64,000 nt of DNA from RHKX01 sp963823275 (GTDB taxonomy: Bacteria; Actinomycetota; Thermoleophilia; Solirubrobacterales; 70-9): NCBI GenBank assembly GCA_963823275.1, contig CAWGKW010000002.1:1116001-1180000 (forward strand). The letters are read 5' to 3'. The translations under genes were made by a program, and so were the position numbers. Shown here one piece after another: positions 7,467-16,300 of the stretch; position 1 is the first letter of the stretch, and every line of letters begins with the position of its first letter. Under the pieces are notes generated by a model. That model was not told the DNA's origin, did no database searches, and was given only the letters and a program-made list of their open reading frames with translations.

Positions 7467-8123
7467 TTGGGGTCCGATCGTGCTGGCAAGCTGATCCCGG
7501 TGCGATCGGACGGCCTCTCCCAGCGGACTCCGGACGCCGTCCGGCGCGAGCTCGACCGGGTCGGAGCATTCAGCGACGGTGTCTTCGCGGTCGCGATCAC
7601 CCTGCTGGTGTTGAACATCGAGGTGCCGGACGTGGAGCCCGGCGATCTCGACACCGCCCTCGGGGATCTGCTTCCGGCGATCCAGGCCTACTTCATAGCG
7701 TTCCTCGTGATCGGCCTCTTCTGGTACGGGCACCACGTTGCCTGGTCGCGGTTCACCCGCGCCACCCCCCGGCTGGTGTTCGCGAATCTGCTGCTGCTTT
7801 CGCTAATCGCCCTGATGCCGTTCACCACTGCCTTGCTGGGCAACTTCGACAATCAGCCGCTTCCGGTGGCGATCTACGCCCTCAACGTCGGGTTCGCGGC
7901 GCTCGCCGACTCGCTCGTCGACCGGGTCGCCTGGCGGGAGGGGCTGACCGAAGTGATCGATCCGTATGAGATCCGCGTGCAATCGATCGCCGGCTGGTTG
8001 CGCCCACTCGTCTTCTTCGCATCGATCCCGCTCGCCTGGGTCTCGATCACCGTCGCGCAGCTCTTCTGGCTGATTCTGATCCTCACACCGCGGATCGCTC
8101 GGCGCCTCGCCGTTCCCCATTGA
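7467..8123 (+). CDS. TMEM175-family potassium channel-like membrane protein
   Basis: A 218-residue membrane protein with about six helices. The first carries RVGAFSDGVFAVAITLLVL, the FSDG-containing signature of the TMEM175 family, where this helix lines the pore. Bacterial members have one six-helix repeat and assemble as tetramers that leak K+. TTG 7467 begins 5 bases after the lipoprotein stop with AGGCGG-like pairing upstream; GTG 7500 in the same frame is an equally reasonable start and would remove 11 residues. It ends just as the promoter of the next gene begins. Confidence 0.82.
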   Translation: MGSDRAGKLIPVRSDGLSQRTPDAVRRELDRVGAFSDGVFAVAITLLVLNIEVPDVEPGDLDTALGDLLPAIQAYFIAFLVIGLFWYGHHVAWSRFTRATPRLVFANLLLLSLIALMPFTTALLGNFDNQPLPVAIYALNVGFAALADSLVDRVAWREGLTEVIDPYEIRVQSIAGWLRPLVFFASIPLAWVSITVAQLFWLILILTPRIARRLAVPH

Positions 8124-8149
8124 CGGTTCGTCAGCCAGGCCAATAGGAT
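8120..8149 (+). promoter_or_regulatory. sigma-70-type promoter upstream of the secreted lipase-like gene
   Basis: TTGACG (8120-8125) and TAGGAT (8144-8149) are separated by 18 bases. The -35 overlaps the stop codon of the TMEM175-like gene. Transcription would start near 8156, ahead of a purine-rich leader. The call rests on motif matches and spacing only. Confidence 0.6.
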
Positions 8150-8200
8150 CGTCTTCCAACCCCCAGGGGAGGAGGGGTGAACGACCATGGAGGAGAGACC

Positions 8201-10807
8201 TTGACCAAGATCGCCCGGAACGTTCGCGTAGTTGCCTATTGCACCGCCGCGCTTGTCCTGTCGCTTGCGATTGCCGCCCCCGCCGCTGCTGGAAAGGCGG
8301 GGAAGTCCGGCAAGCCGAAGGTCTCGCTGTTCACCACCGAACAGTCTCAGCTGACCTCAAAGGGCAAGGTTCAGGTGGGCATCTCGTCGAAGTCGAAGCA
8401 GGCGCTGAAGGTCAAGGTCGACCTCTCCGTAAAGCAGGGTGGCGACAAGTCCAGGATCGCCGAGACCGAGAAGGTCAAGGCCGGTAGGGGAAACACGGTT
8501 CTGGCCAACCTCGCGATCAACGCGAAGGGGCAGTCGCTCGTCCGCAGCTGCCTCGGCACCACCCTGCGGGTCGCCGCCACCTACAAGGCCAAGCAGGGCA
8601 CCGCCGGCTCCGCCAAGCGCAGGGCGAAGACGATCACGATCAAAGAGAAGGCGAAGATGAAGCGGGATCCAGCGCAGTGCATGGGCACCGATCCCGTCGG
8701 AGTGGAGGTCGAAACCGCCGATCGATGCGATCCGATCTCCGCCCCCGGCGAGCAGTGCCTGTTCCCCTACCCGAACGACTTCTACACCCGCGCGGACGCC
8801 TCGACCGAGACCGGCCTCCGGCTCGACCTGAAGGAAGCTTCGATGCCGACGAACGCGGGCGGCACGCCGGTCGACCCCACCGAGATCAACACCAGCGACG
8901 GATTCAGTCCCGGCGCGCCGATCGTGCTCAGGGTGCCCGGCATGGACACACCTGCGGCATTCGCCCAGACCGACCCCGTCGCGATCACCGATATGGGTGA
9001 ATCGTTCAACGCGAAGCAGCCGATCGTCGTCATCGACACGGTCACCGGCAAGCGGCAGCTGATCTGGTCGGAGCTGGACTCCAATGCCTCGGCGCCCGGG
9101 GAGACGGATCTGCTGATCCATTTCGGCAAGAACCTCCAGGACGGGCACCGCTACGTGGTCGCCCTTCGCAAGATGAAGGACGCCGCGGGAGAGCCGGTCG
9201 ACGCCCCGGCGGGCTTCCAGCTCTTCCGGGACCGCGTCCCGACCGGAATCGATGCGATCGAGGATCGCCGGGATCACTTCGAGCAGATCTTCGGCGAGCT
9301 CGACGAAGCCGGGATCGGCCGCCGCAGCCTCTACATGGCTTGGGACTTCACGGTCGCCAGCACCGAGAACATCACCTCCCGCATGCTGTCGATGCGCGAT
9401 CAGGCCTTCGCCGACCTCGGCGACACGGATCTGACCGACGGCGGCGTCGACGGCACCTCGCCGCAGTTCAACGTCACTGCCGTCACCGACTACCCGACCC
9501 CGGCGGGGAGGGGCGTCGAGGACATCCGCCAGATCGAGGGCACCGTCAGGGTTCCCTGCTTCATGACCGACCCCGACGGCGCCGGCGGCCCCGGGCAGCC
9601 ATGCGATCCCGGTTCGGTCCTGAACCTCGACGGCAACGGCGACCCCGTTCAGAACGGCTTCTACGACGCGCGCTTCGGGTGCAACATCCCGCGCTCGGCG
9701 GTGACCGAGACATCGCCCGGTGTCTTCGAGCTCTCCTCGGAGGCGCCGTTTCGGACCTCCCTCTACGGCCACGGACTGTTCGGCGAGTACAAGGAGGCGC
9801 TGCGCAGCCAGAACGTGCGCCAGCTCGGCGATGAGAACGGCGTGATCATCTGCGCAGCCGACTGGATCGGCATGGCGGACGAGGACGTGGTCCCCGTCGC
9901 GATCCCGGCCCTCAGCGACATGTCGAACTTCAAGCCGCTGCCGGACCGCCTCCAGCAGGGCTTCCTCGACTTCCTCTATCTCGGCCGGGCGATGATCCAC
10001 CCGGACGGCTTCGCCGACGACCCGGCCTTCCAGTTCGCGGGCGACAGCCCGATCGACACGACGAAGCCGCTCTTCTACTACGGCAACAGCCAGGGCGGGA
10101 TCGCCGGCGGAGCGCTCACGGCGGTGGCGACCGACTTCACCCGCTCGGTGCTCTATGTGCCGGGGATGAACTACTCGACGTTGCTCACCCGCAGCATCGA
10201 TTTCGAGGATTACTCGCTGATCCTCTACCCGAGCTACCCCGACGAGTCCGATCGGCCGCTGCTGCTGACGCTGATCCAGTCCATGTGGGACCGGGGTGAG
10301 CCGAACGGCTACGCCAACCACATGACGACGGATCCGCTGCCCGGCACCCCCGCACACAAGGTCCTGATCCTGATGGCCTACGGGGACCACCAGGTCGCGA
10401 ACGTGCAGACCGAGGTCGAGGCGCGGACCATCGGAGCGCCCCTGCGGGTACCTGCGGTCGACTCCAATCGCCTGCAGCCGGAGTACACCGCGCCGTTCGT
10501 CGGGCTGCAGACGCTCGGGGACCTCTCAGGCCCGGCCGCCGACGGCAGTGGGTACTACATCTGGGACATCGGCCCGAAGCGTACCGTCGGTCCTGGCACT
10601 TTCGGCACCGACCCGCCGCCGTTGACGAACACCGCTCCGAACGACAGCTTCGGCGTTGATCCACATGACACGGTCATCGAGGAGTCGCCGTTCGCGCGTG
10701 AGCAGATCGCGAACTTCATCGACGTGAACGGGAAGATCACCAATCCGCCCGAGCCGGCTTGCGGCACGCACCCCTGCTATGCGGCCGGTTGGATGGGCGC
10801 ACCTTAG
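8201..10807 (+). CDS. large secreted alpha/beta-hydrolase, bacterial lipase/esterase-like
   Basis: About 868 residues from TTG 8201, chosen because GGAGGAG lies 5 bases upstream and the product then begins with a normal signal peptide (basic TKIARNVR, hydrophobic core, AAPAAAG). GTG 8177 in frame is an alternative. The N-terminal 130 residues are Lys-rich and probably a beta-sandwich. The rest resembles large secreted lipases with a nucleophile elbow GNSQGG (about residue 630) after PLFYY; a late GDHQV may supply the catalytic His. It probably hydrolyses esters outside the cell; the substrate is unknown. It overlaps the sulfatase start by one base, so the two are cotranscribed. Confidence 0.75.
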   Translation: MTKIARNVRVVAYCTAALVLSLAIAAPAAAGKAGKSGKPKVSLFTTEQSQLTSKGKVQVGISSKSKQALKVKVDLSVKQGGDKSRIAETEKVKAGRGNTVLANLAINAKGQSLVRSCLGTTLRVAATYKAKQGTAGSAKRRAKTITIKEKAKMKRDPAQCMGTDPVGVEVETADRCDPISAPGEQCLFPYPNDFYTRADASTETGLRLDLKEASMPTNAGGTPVDPTEINTSDGFSPGAPIVLRVPGMDTPAAFAQTDPVAITDMGESFNAKQPIVVIDTVTGKRQLIWSELDSNASAPGETDLLIHFGKNLQDGHRYVVALRKMKDAAGEPVDAPAGFQLFRDRVPTGIDAIEDRRDHFEQIFGELDEAGIGRRSLYMAWDFTVASTENITSRMLSMRDQAFADLGDTDLTDGGVDGTSPQFNVTAVTDYPTPAGRGVEDIRQIEGTVRVPCFMTDPDGAGGPGQPCDPGSVLNLDGNGDPVQNGFYDARFGCNIPRSAVTETSPGVFELSSEAPFRTSLYGHGLFGEYKEALRSQNVRQLGDENGVIICAADWIGMADEDVVPVAIPALSDMSNFKPLPDRLQQGFLDFLYLGRAMIHPDGFADDPAFQFAGDSPIDTTKPLFYYGNSQGGIAGGALTAVATDFTRSVLYVPGMNYSTLLTRSIDFEDYSLILYPSYPDESDRPLLLTLIQSMWDRGEPNGYANHMTTDPLPGTPAHKVLILMAYGDHQVANVQTEVEARTIGAPLRVPAVDSNRLQPEYTAPFVGLQTLGDLSGPAADGSGYYIWDIGPKRTVGPGTFGTDPPPLTNTAPNDSFGVDPHDTVIEESPFAREQIANFIDVNGKITNPPEPACGTHPCYAAGWMGAP

Positions 10808-12486
10808 TGAGCGCCGCTCGTCCCAACGTCCTGCTGCTGATCACCGATCAGCAGCGTCAGCCGCGGCATTGGCCCGACGAGCCGGGGTGGCTCCGCGAGC
10901 TGATGCCCAACGGCGCCGAGCTCGCTCGGACCGGGCTCAGCTTCAACAACGGTTTCTGCAACAGCGCGATGTGCTCGCCGAGCCGGGCGACGCTCTTCAC
11001 CGGTCGTTACCCGGCCGAGCATGGCGTCAAGCTGACCCTGACGGCGGCCGACCTGAAGCCCGACCCGCGCAACATGCCCGGGATCGTGGCCGAGATGTCG
11101 AAGATCCTGCGAGGGGGAGAGGCGCCGCCGCGCCGGGTGCTGAAGCAGTTCGCCCGCGGTGCCTTCGGCATCGGCTCCAGCACCGGAGGGGAAACGGAGC
11201 TGCCGATCGACATGCCGAACCTCCCGCGGCTGCTGGCTGAGCGCGGCTATGACGTCGCCTACAAGGGCAAGTGGCATCTGACGCACCCGCTCGGCGGCGG
11301 GGACCCGCAGCTGCTGGGCTGGACCGAACGCGACGGCGAGCGGATCGAACGCGACTACGGGTTCATGGACTGGGAGGCTCCGGATGCCGGCGAGAACGCG
11401 AAGGCCGCGAACTTCGGCGGCGGCAACGCGGGGGAGGGGGAGGGCTGGGACGAGGTCTACACCCGCCAGATCGAGAACTGGCTGGGTAAGAGGTCCTCGG
11501 AGAAGCCTTTCTGTCTCGTTGCCTCGCTCGTCAACCCCCACGACGTGCTCGGCTATCCGGCCCAACACATCGGCGGCGGCTACACGAACGACGAGTTTCG
11601 CGACCTCGGCGTCCTGCTGCCGCCGACCGTCGACGAGGACATGAGCGACAAGCCCTCCGTCCACTCGCTGATGCGGATGGGGATGGCGGCCTACCTGGGG
11701 CCGCTGAAGAACCGTCGCCAGCAGCTCGACTACGTCAACTTCTACGCCTACCTCCATCAGGTGATCGACCGCAAGATCGGCCGCATTCTCGACGCCCTCG
11801 GCGATCCCGGCGACCCCGACTCGCTGCGATCGCGGACGATCGTCATCCGCTGCGCCGACCACGGCGAGATGGGCCTCTCACACGGCGGTCTGCGTCAGAA
11901 GGCCTTCAACGCCTACGAGGAGACGATCAACGTGCCGCTCGTGATCTCCAACCCGGTTCTCTTTCCGGCGCCGCAGGAGACCGATGCCCTCGGCTCGCTC
12001 GTCGACATCCTGCCGACAGTGCTCGACGTCGCCGGCGGCGTCGATCCCGACGTCGGCCTGCGCGGTCGCAGCCTGGCCCCGATCCTGGCCGCCAACGCAT
12101 CGCCCGAGCGGGAGCGGGTGGAGCGCTCGCCGGTCGATCTCAGCCCGGTGCTCGAGCACTCGTCGCCGGCCGCGACGGTCCAGGACGCCGTCCACTTCAC
12201 CTATGACGACCATCAGGCCGCCACGGCGCTCACCGAGGCCCCCGGACAGCCCAACCGGGTGCGGGCGATCAGGACCGCCACCCACAAGTACGCCTTCTAC
12301 TTCGACCCCAACGGGGAGCGGCCGAGCGAGTACGAGATGTACGACCTGCAGCGCGATCCCACGGAGCTCCATAACCTCCTGAACGTCAACTGGGGAACCA
12401 CCCGGGATGCTGCCGACAGCGGGGTGCACATGGACCTGAAGGAGCGTCTGGAGACGGCAATGCAGGAAGCCAGGACAACACCGTGA
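10807..12486 (+). CDS. sulfatase-family hydrolase, Cys-type (formylglycine-dependent)
   Basis: A 559-residue alkaline-phosphatase-superfamily protein. LLLITDQQ gives the first metal-binding Asp, and CSPSRATLFTGRYP is the sulfatase signature CxPxR (Cys about residue 56, to be oxidised to formylglycine). KGKWHL and the late ADHGEMG hold further active-site residues. GTG 10807 overlaps the upstream stop by one base. No signal peptide is visible, so export is not evident. It lacks the usual C-terminal hydrophobic anchor. The maturation enzyme (formylglycine-generating enzyme) is not in the window. The substrate is unknown; some homologs act on choline sulfate or phosphonate-like esters. Confidence 0.87.
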   Translation: MSAARPNVLLLITDQQRQPRHWPDEPGWLRELMPNGAELARTGLSFNNGFCNSAMCSPSRATLFTGRYPAEHGVKLTLTAADLKPDPRNMPGIVAEMSKILRGGEAPPRRVLKQFARGAFGIGSSTGGETELPIDMPNLPRLLAERGYDVAYKGKWHLTHPLGGGDPQLLGWTERDGERIERDYGFMDWEAPDAGENAKAANFGGGNAGEGEGWDEVYTRQIENWLGKRSSEKPFCLVASLVNPHDVLGYPAQHIGGGYTNDEFRDLGVLLPPTVDEDMSDKPSVHSLMRMGMAAYLGPLKNRRQQLDYVNFYAYLHQVIDRKIGRILDALGDPGDPDSLRSRTIVIRCADHGEMGLSHGGLRQKAFNAYEETINVPLVISNPVLFPAPQETDALGSLVDILPTVLDVAGGVDPDVGLRGRSLAPILAANASPERERVERSPVDLSPVLEHSSPAATVQDAVHFTYDDHQAATALTEAPGQPNRVRAIRTATHKYAFYFDPNGERPSEYEMYDLQRDPTELHNLLNVNWGTTRDAADSGVHMDLKERLETAMQEARTTP

Positions 12487-12578
12487 AGGTCATCTCGACA
12501 ATGCTGGCGGCGATGCCGGCCACCGCGGCGTTCGCCGCCGCCGCCCGTCCCGTCCACCGCCGGTAAGGTCGCCAGGTC

Positions 12579-14219
12579 TCAGCGGCAGTCGGCGCCGGCG
12601 CAGTCGCTGAGCTCCTCCGCCCGGGTCGCGAGGTCTGCCTCGAGATCCGCGAACTGCGGTTTGCCGGCGAGGTTCTCGAGCTCGAAGGGATCCGTCTTCA
12701 GGTCGTAGAGCTCGCGCTCGTCGAACGACCACTGGATGAACTTGTAGCGGTCGGTCCGCACCCCGTAATAGGGGAGATCGAAGGCCGTGATCGGCGTGTA
12801 GAACTTGAACAGCGGCTTGAGCGCCTCGAGTGGCACGTCACGGTCGGGAAGGTCCCTCCTTCCCTTAGCGGCGGGTAGAAGCGAGAGGCCGTCCATGGTC
12901 CGGCCGGGCTTTGCGCCGGCCATCTCGAGGATCGTCGAGGTCCAGTCGACGTCGATCGCGTTTCCGGTGACATTCGCCCCCTCCTCGATGCCCGGCCCGC
13001 GGATCACCGCGGGCAGCCTGATCCCGGGCTCGAAGGGGAGGAACTTCGAGCTCCGCAGGCGGTGGTCGCCCTGCATGTAGCCGTTGTCGGAGGTGTAAAC
13101 GATGTAGGTGTTGCGCATCTCACCGGCCCGCCGCAGCTGCTTGATGATCAGCTTGACCTGGTCGTCGACGGAGAGCACGGCACCGAGGCGCCCGCGGTAG
13201 TTGTCGCCGATCTCCTCGACCTGGGCGTCGGTCAGCTTCGGCAGGTTGCGGATGTTGGCGGCCTTGTCGGAGACGTCTGCCTCGTTGAAGGCCGGCGTCT
13301 GCGGGACCTCGACGGCGTCGAAGGTGTCCCGGTAGCGGTATGGCGGTCGCGGATCGGGCTGCGGCGCCCCGGGCCGCAGGCCCTGGGCGTGGTTGGTGTC
13401 CTCAGCGTGCGGCGCGGGCGGCGTGTACCAGAGGAAGAAGGGCTTCTTCCTCGGCGCCGCGTCCCCGACGAAGTCGGCTGCGTAGCGGCCGTTGACGTCC
13501 ATCGAGTAGTCCTTTGGCCGTGCCGTCCCGAAGTAGTCGTAGGGGACGAAGGCCTTCTGGAACAACGCAAGCAACTCCTGGAACGACTCCGGTGGGTCCT
13601 CGTTGGCCCAGGTGGCGAGGTTGAGCTGCGATTCGGCGTAGTCGCGGTCGCCCCAGAACCTGACCTTGCCGTCGATGTTCATCGCGTAGTTGAAGTAGTC
13701 GTAGGTCGAGTTGTCGAGCAGGGCCGCCCAGTGGTCCCAGCCGGGCGGGATCTCGGTCCGGTCCTTGGCCCCGTACTCGTTCAGGTACTTGCCGACCAGG
13801 GCCGTCCGATAACCGGCATCCTGCAACCATGGGGCGAGCGAATTGCTCTGGTTCAGCCGCCCGGGAAGGGAGGAGAACTGGTAGTGGCCGCCCTCGTTCG
13901 ACTCGAAGTTGCTCTCCACGTGGTGGTTGTGGGCGAACTGGCCGGTGAGGAAGGCCGTGCGAGAGGGGCAGCAGAGCGGGTAGGAGTTGAAGAAGTTCTC
14001 GAAGCTCGTGCCGCGATTGATGATCTGCCGCTTGACCGTCGGCATGTACTGGAGGTCGCTGATGATCTGATCGTCGGTCTCGATCACGACGATGTTCGGC
14101 TTCTGCGAGCCGGCCGCCGCGGCGGAGCCAGGGTTCTGGGCCGAGGCCCCGCTCGCGCCACACAGCATCGCCGCGGCCAGGCCCGCCAGCAGCGGCAGGA
14201 TCAGCGCTCTCATACGCAC
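12579..14219 (-). CDS. secreted sulfatase (arylsulfatase/N-acetylglucosamine-6-sulfatase-like)
   Basis: A 546-residue exported sulfatase. GTG 14219 is chosen because GAGGAG lies 9 bases upstream; ATG 14213 is next in frame. A signal peptide (ALILPLLAGLAAAMLCGASGASAQ) is followed by PNIVVIETDDQ with the metal-binding Asp pair. CCPSRTAFLTGQ is the CxPxR signature, with the formylglycine Cys at about residue 83. LVGKYLNEYG and YTSDNGYMQGDHRL supply further catalytic residues. The pattern FNSYPLCCPSR with KYLN is typical of GlcNAc-6-sulfatase-type enzymes. It converges with the other sulfatase, leaving 92 bases between the stops. Confidence 0.87.
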   Translation of the reverse strand: MRMRALILPLLAGLAAAMLCGASGASAQNPGSAAAAGSQKPNIVVIETDDQIISDLQYMPTVKRQIINRGTSFENFFNSYPLCCPSRTAFLTGQFAHNHHVESNFESNEGGHYQFSSLPGRLNQSNSLAPWLQDAGYRTALVGKYLNEYGAKDRTEIPPGWDHWAALLDNSTYDYFNYAMNIDGKVRFWGDRDYAESQLNLATWANEDPPESFQELLALFQKAFVPYDYFGTARPKDYSMDVNGRYAADFVGDAAPRKKPFFLWYTPPAPHAEDTNHAQGLRPGAPQPDPRPPYRYRDTFDAVEVPQTPAFNEADVSDKAANIRNLPKLTDAQVEEIGDNYRGRLGAVLSVDDQVKLIIKQLRRAGEMRNTYIVYTSDNGYMQGDHRLRSSKFLPFEPGIRLPAVIRGPGIEEGANVTGNAIDVDWTSTILEMAGAKPGRTMDGLSLLPAAKGRRDLPDRDVPLEALKPLFKFYTPITAFDLPYYGVRTDRYKFIQWSFDERELYDLKTDPFELENLAGKPQFADLEADLATRAEELSDCAGADCR

Positions 14220-14450
14220 CCCGAACATCTCCTCAGCCCTCACGGTCGATCCTCTCAACGCTTCGCGCCGCTCTTCGCGATCGCTACTTGATCTTCAAGA
14301 CTCCGATCAGGGTACCCACCTTCGAACACCCCTCCGTCCCTCAGCTCAGTCTGGAACACGTAGGGCGGCGTATCGATTCGCTCGGATCGAGACGCCGTCA
14401 CCGCGGCGGTGCGGCGAGGTCTTCAAGCCCAGAGGGCGAGGGACGATCCA

Positions 14451-14496
14451 TCGGGCGTGTCATTTTGTCGCGTCAGGGTAACGATCACACGACCGA
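14451..14496. repeat. dispersed hairpin repeat, copy A
   Basis: TCGGGCGTGT (14451-14460) and ACACGACCGA (14487-14496) form an imperfect inverted repeat (9 of 10). The stretch CGATCACACGACCGATT (14482-14498) recurs exactly at 62687-62703 in copy B, and both copies also share CGTGTCATT on the left arm. The copy lies in the noncoding gap upstream of the secreted sulfatase and downstream of tRNA-Arg. The rest of that gap (14220-14536) holds no recognisable gene. The function is unknown. Confidence 0.7.
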
Positions 14497-14535
14497 TTGG
14501 AAGATGATCGCGGGCGGGCGACGCAGGCCGCAGAG

Positions 14536-14609
<74 letters not shown>

Positions 14610-14682
14610 GTGGACGGGGGAGTCTAGGCCTCAGCCCTGGGTGCCGCCTTCGTACCGGCAGTACCTGAAGCTGTCCGGTCGC

Positions 14683-15225
14683 TCACCCCTGATGCTTGCC
14701 GTCGACGACCGAAATGGCGGTGATGTGCCTGCCATCGAGGGTCTGGATCGTCATGTACGACCTGCCCCTGCCCTCGATGATGTATCCGGTGTTGTTGGCG
14801 GTCTTGATCGCGTCCGGGTAGGCCTTCGGGATCTTCCGCCCCTTGTCGCCGAGCCCGAGGCCCTGCTTGGTCTCGAAGTTGAGCAGGCGTCCCTTGAACA
14901 CGTACTCGCCTTCGTCGCTCCGGCCGGCCTGGATGGCGAAGGAGCTCACCTGCTTGTGAACGGCGGCGTCGACGGTGGCGACGCCGGTCTGCTGATCGCT
15001 GCCCGCGTAGACGCAGGAGCGCACGCCGGTGCCGGTGCCGCACTCGCCGGTCCCGCCCCAGGCCCGGTCGGCGTTGTTGATCGTCTGCTTCAGCACGACA
15101 CCGCCGATCGAGATCGGCACCTCGATCAGGATGCTGTCGGGCTTGGGCAGGGACGCAAGGCCGGTCGCCGGAGTGAGCAGGACGGCCACCAGGAAGGGCA
15201 GGGATGCGAATGGCAACTTCTTCAT
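14683..15225 (-). CDS. small secreted protein of unknown function
   Basis: A 180-residue protein from ATG 15225 with a clear signal peptide (MKKLPFASLPFLVAVLL, then ATGLA). The mature part has two Cys (GECGTGTGVRSCVYAG) that may form a disulfide, and a strand-rich C-terminal half ending in MTIQTLDGRHITAISVV. No family is recognised. The start is supported by a -10-like TACCGT 7 bases before ATG, suggesting a leaderless transcript. It is divergent from RNase Z across a 32-bp palindrome. Its composition resembles the other small secreted protein at 16301-16783, on the far side of RNase Z. Confidence 0.7.
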   Translation of the reverse strand: MKKLPFASLPFLVAVLLTPATGLASLPKPDSILIEVPISIGGVVLKQTINNADRAWGGTGECGTGTGVRSCVYAGSDQQTGVATVDAAVHKQVSSFAIQAGRSDEGEYVFKGRLLNFETKQGLGLGDKGRKIPKAYPDAIKTANNTGYIIEGRGRSYMTIQTLDGRHITAISVVDGKHQG

Positions 15226-15242
15226 GGCCGGAACGGTATAGA

Positions 15243-15274
15243 GGGCCCTGGTCCGGCGCGCCGGACCAGGGCCC
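15243..15274. promoter_or_regulatory. 32-bp perfect palindrome between divergent promoters (operator candidate)
   Basis: Each half reads GGGCCCTGGTCCGGCG from the outside to the centre, with no mismatch over 16 bp per arm. It sits between the -10-like boxes of the divergent genes (15233-15238 on the minus strand, 15291-15296 on the plus strand) and covers the -35 position of both. That geometry suits a dimeric repressor site, though a cruciform or terminator-like hairpin is also possible. Confidence 0.7.
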
Positions 15275-15303
15275 CGACCACTCAGCCACATACGCTGCCG
15301 TCC

Positions 15304-16290
15304 ATGGATCTCGACGTCATCTTCCTGGGGACCGGCGGCTCGGTGCCGTCGGCTCGCCGCAACACGGCAAGCGTGCTCGTCCGCAGGGGCGGCGATCGCC
15401 TCCTGTTCGACTGCGGGGAGGGAACCCAGCGCCAGATGCAGCGCTCGACCGGCCTGATTGGGGTCGACGCCATCTTCATCACACATCTCCACGCCGACCA
15501 CTACCTCGGACTGCCCGGCTTGATCAAGAGCTATGAGATGCAGGACCGTGCCGAGTCGCTGACGATCTACGGACCCCCTGGCCTGACCGGCCTGTTCCGG
15601 TCGATCGAGCGGATCATCGGAAGGCCCCGATACGACCTGCAGCTGGTCGAGCTGAACCGGGGTGAGGCGGTTGATTTCGGCGACTACGCGGTCGAGCCGT
15701 TCGACGTCTCACATCGGATCGTCGCCAACGGCTACGCGCTGTCGGAGCGCCCCCGCCCCGGGCGCTTCGACCCCGGGGCGGCGACGGCGCTCGGCATCGA
15801 ACCCGGTCCGGCGTTCGGGGCCCTGCAGCGCGGGGAGGAGGTCCCCGGCCGGGATGGCCCGGTTCTGCCCGGACAGGTGATGGGGGCCGATCGGCCCGGC
15901 CGGAGAATCGTGATCACCGGCGATACCTCGCCGTGTGAGGAGACCGAGGTCGCCGCTCACAACGCCGAGTTGCTGATCCACGACTCGAGCTTTGCCGCCG
16001 CAGAGGCCGAACGGGCCGCCGAAACCGGACACTCGACCTCGCTGGGGGCCGCCGAGCTCGCCGCCGCGGCGGGCGTACGGATGCTGGCCCTCGTCCACAT
16101 CTCCTCACGCCACTTCGTGCCCGACATCCTCGCCGAGGCCCAGGGGGTGTTCCCCGACACGGTTGCGCCGCGGGACTTCGACCTGATCGAGATCCCGCTG
16201 CCGGAGCGAGGCGGGCCGGAGCTGGTCCCCAACGGCTCCCGCGACGCCCGAGAGGCGGGAACCGGCGCCGGCGACGGCCCGGCGCGATAG
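15304..16290 (+). CDS. rnz: ribonuclease Z
   Basis: A 328-residue metallo-beta-lactamase-fold endonuclease that trims tRNA 3' ends. The zinc-binding motif THLHADH (about residues 60-66) follows FDCGEGTQRQ. LPGLIKSYEM, the SHRI histidine region, ITGDTSPC and the late HISSRH supply the remaining metal ligands and the flexible arm region. The length fits the short bacterial form. ATG 15304 lies 7 bases after TACGCT, so the mRNA is probably leaderless. A tRNA gene lies just beyond the divergent neighbour, but no operon link is implied. Confidence 0.93.
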   Translation: MDLDVIFLGTGGSVPSARRNTASVLVRRGGDRLLFDCGEGTQRQMQRSTGLIGVDAIFITHLHADHYLGLPGLIKSYEMQDRAESLTIYGPPGLTGLFRSIERIIGRPRYDLQLVELNRGEAVDFGDYAVEPFDVSHRIVANGYALSERPRPGRFDPGAATALGIEPGPAFGALQRGEEVPGRDGPVLPGQVMGADRPGRRIVITGDTSPCEETEVAAHNAELLIHDSSFAAAEAERAAETGHSTSLGAAELAAAAGVRMLALVHISSRHFVPDILAEAQGVFPDTVAPRDFDLIEIPLPERGGPELVPNGSRDAREAGTGAGDGPAR

Positions 16291-16300
16291 AAATAGCGTC

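Noticed and set aside
8357..10390. Long open frame (677 codons) on the minus strand
   Set aside because: It lies fully antisense to the secreted lipase-like gene, is Arg/Val/Glu-rich low-complexity text, and has no domain. It is a GC-rich shadow.
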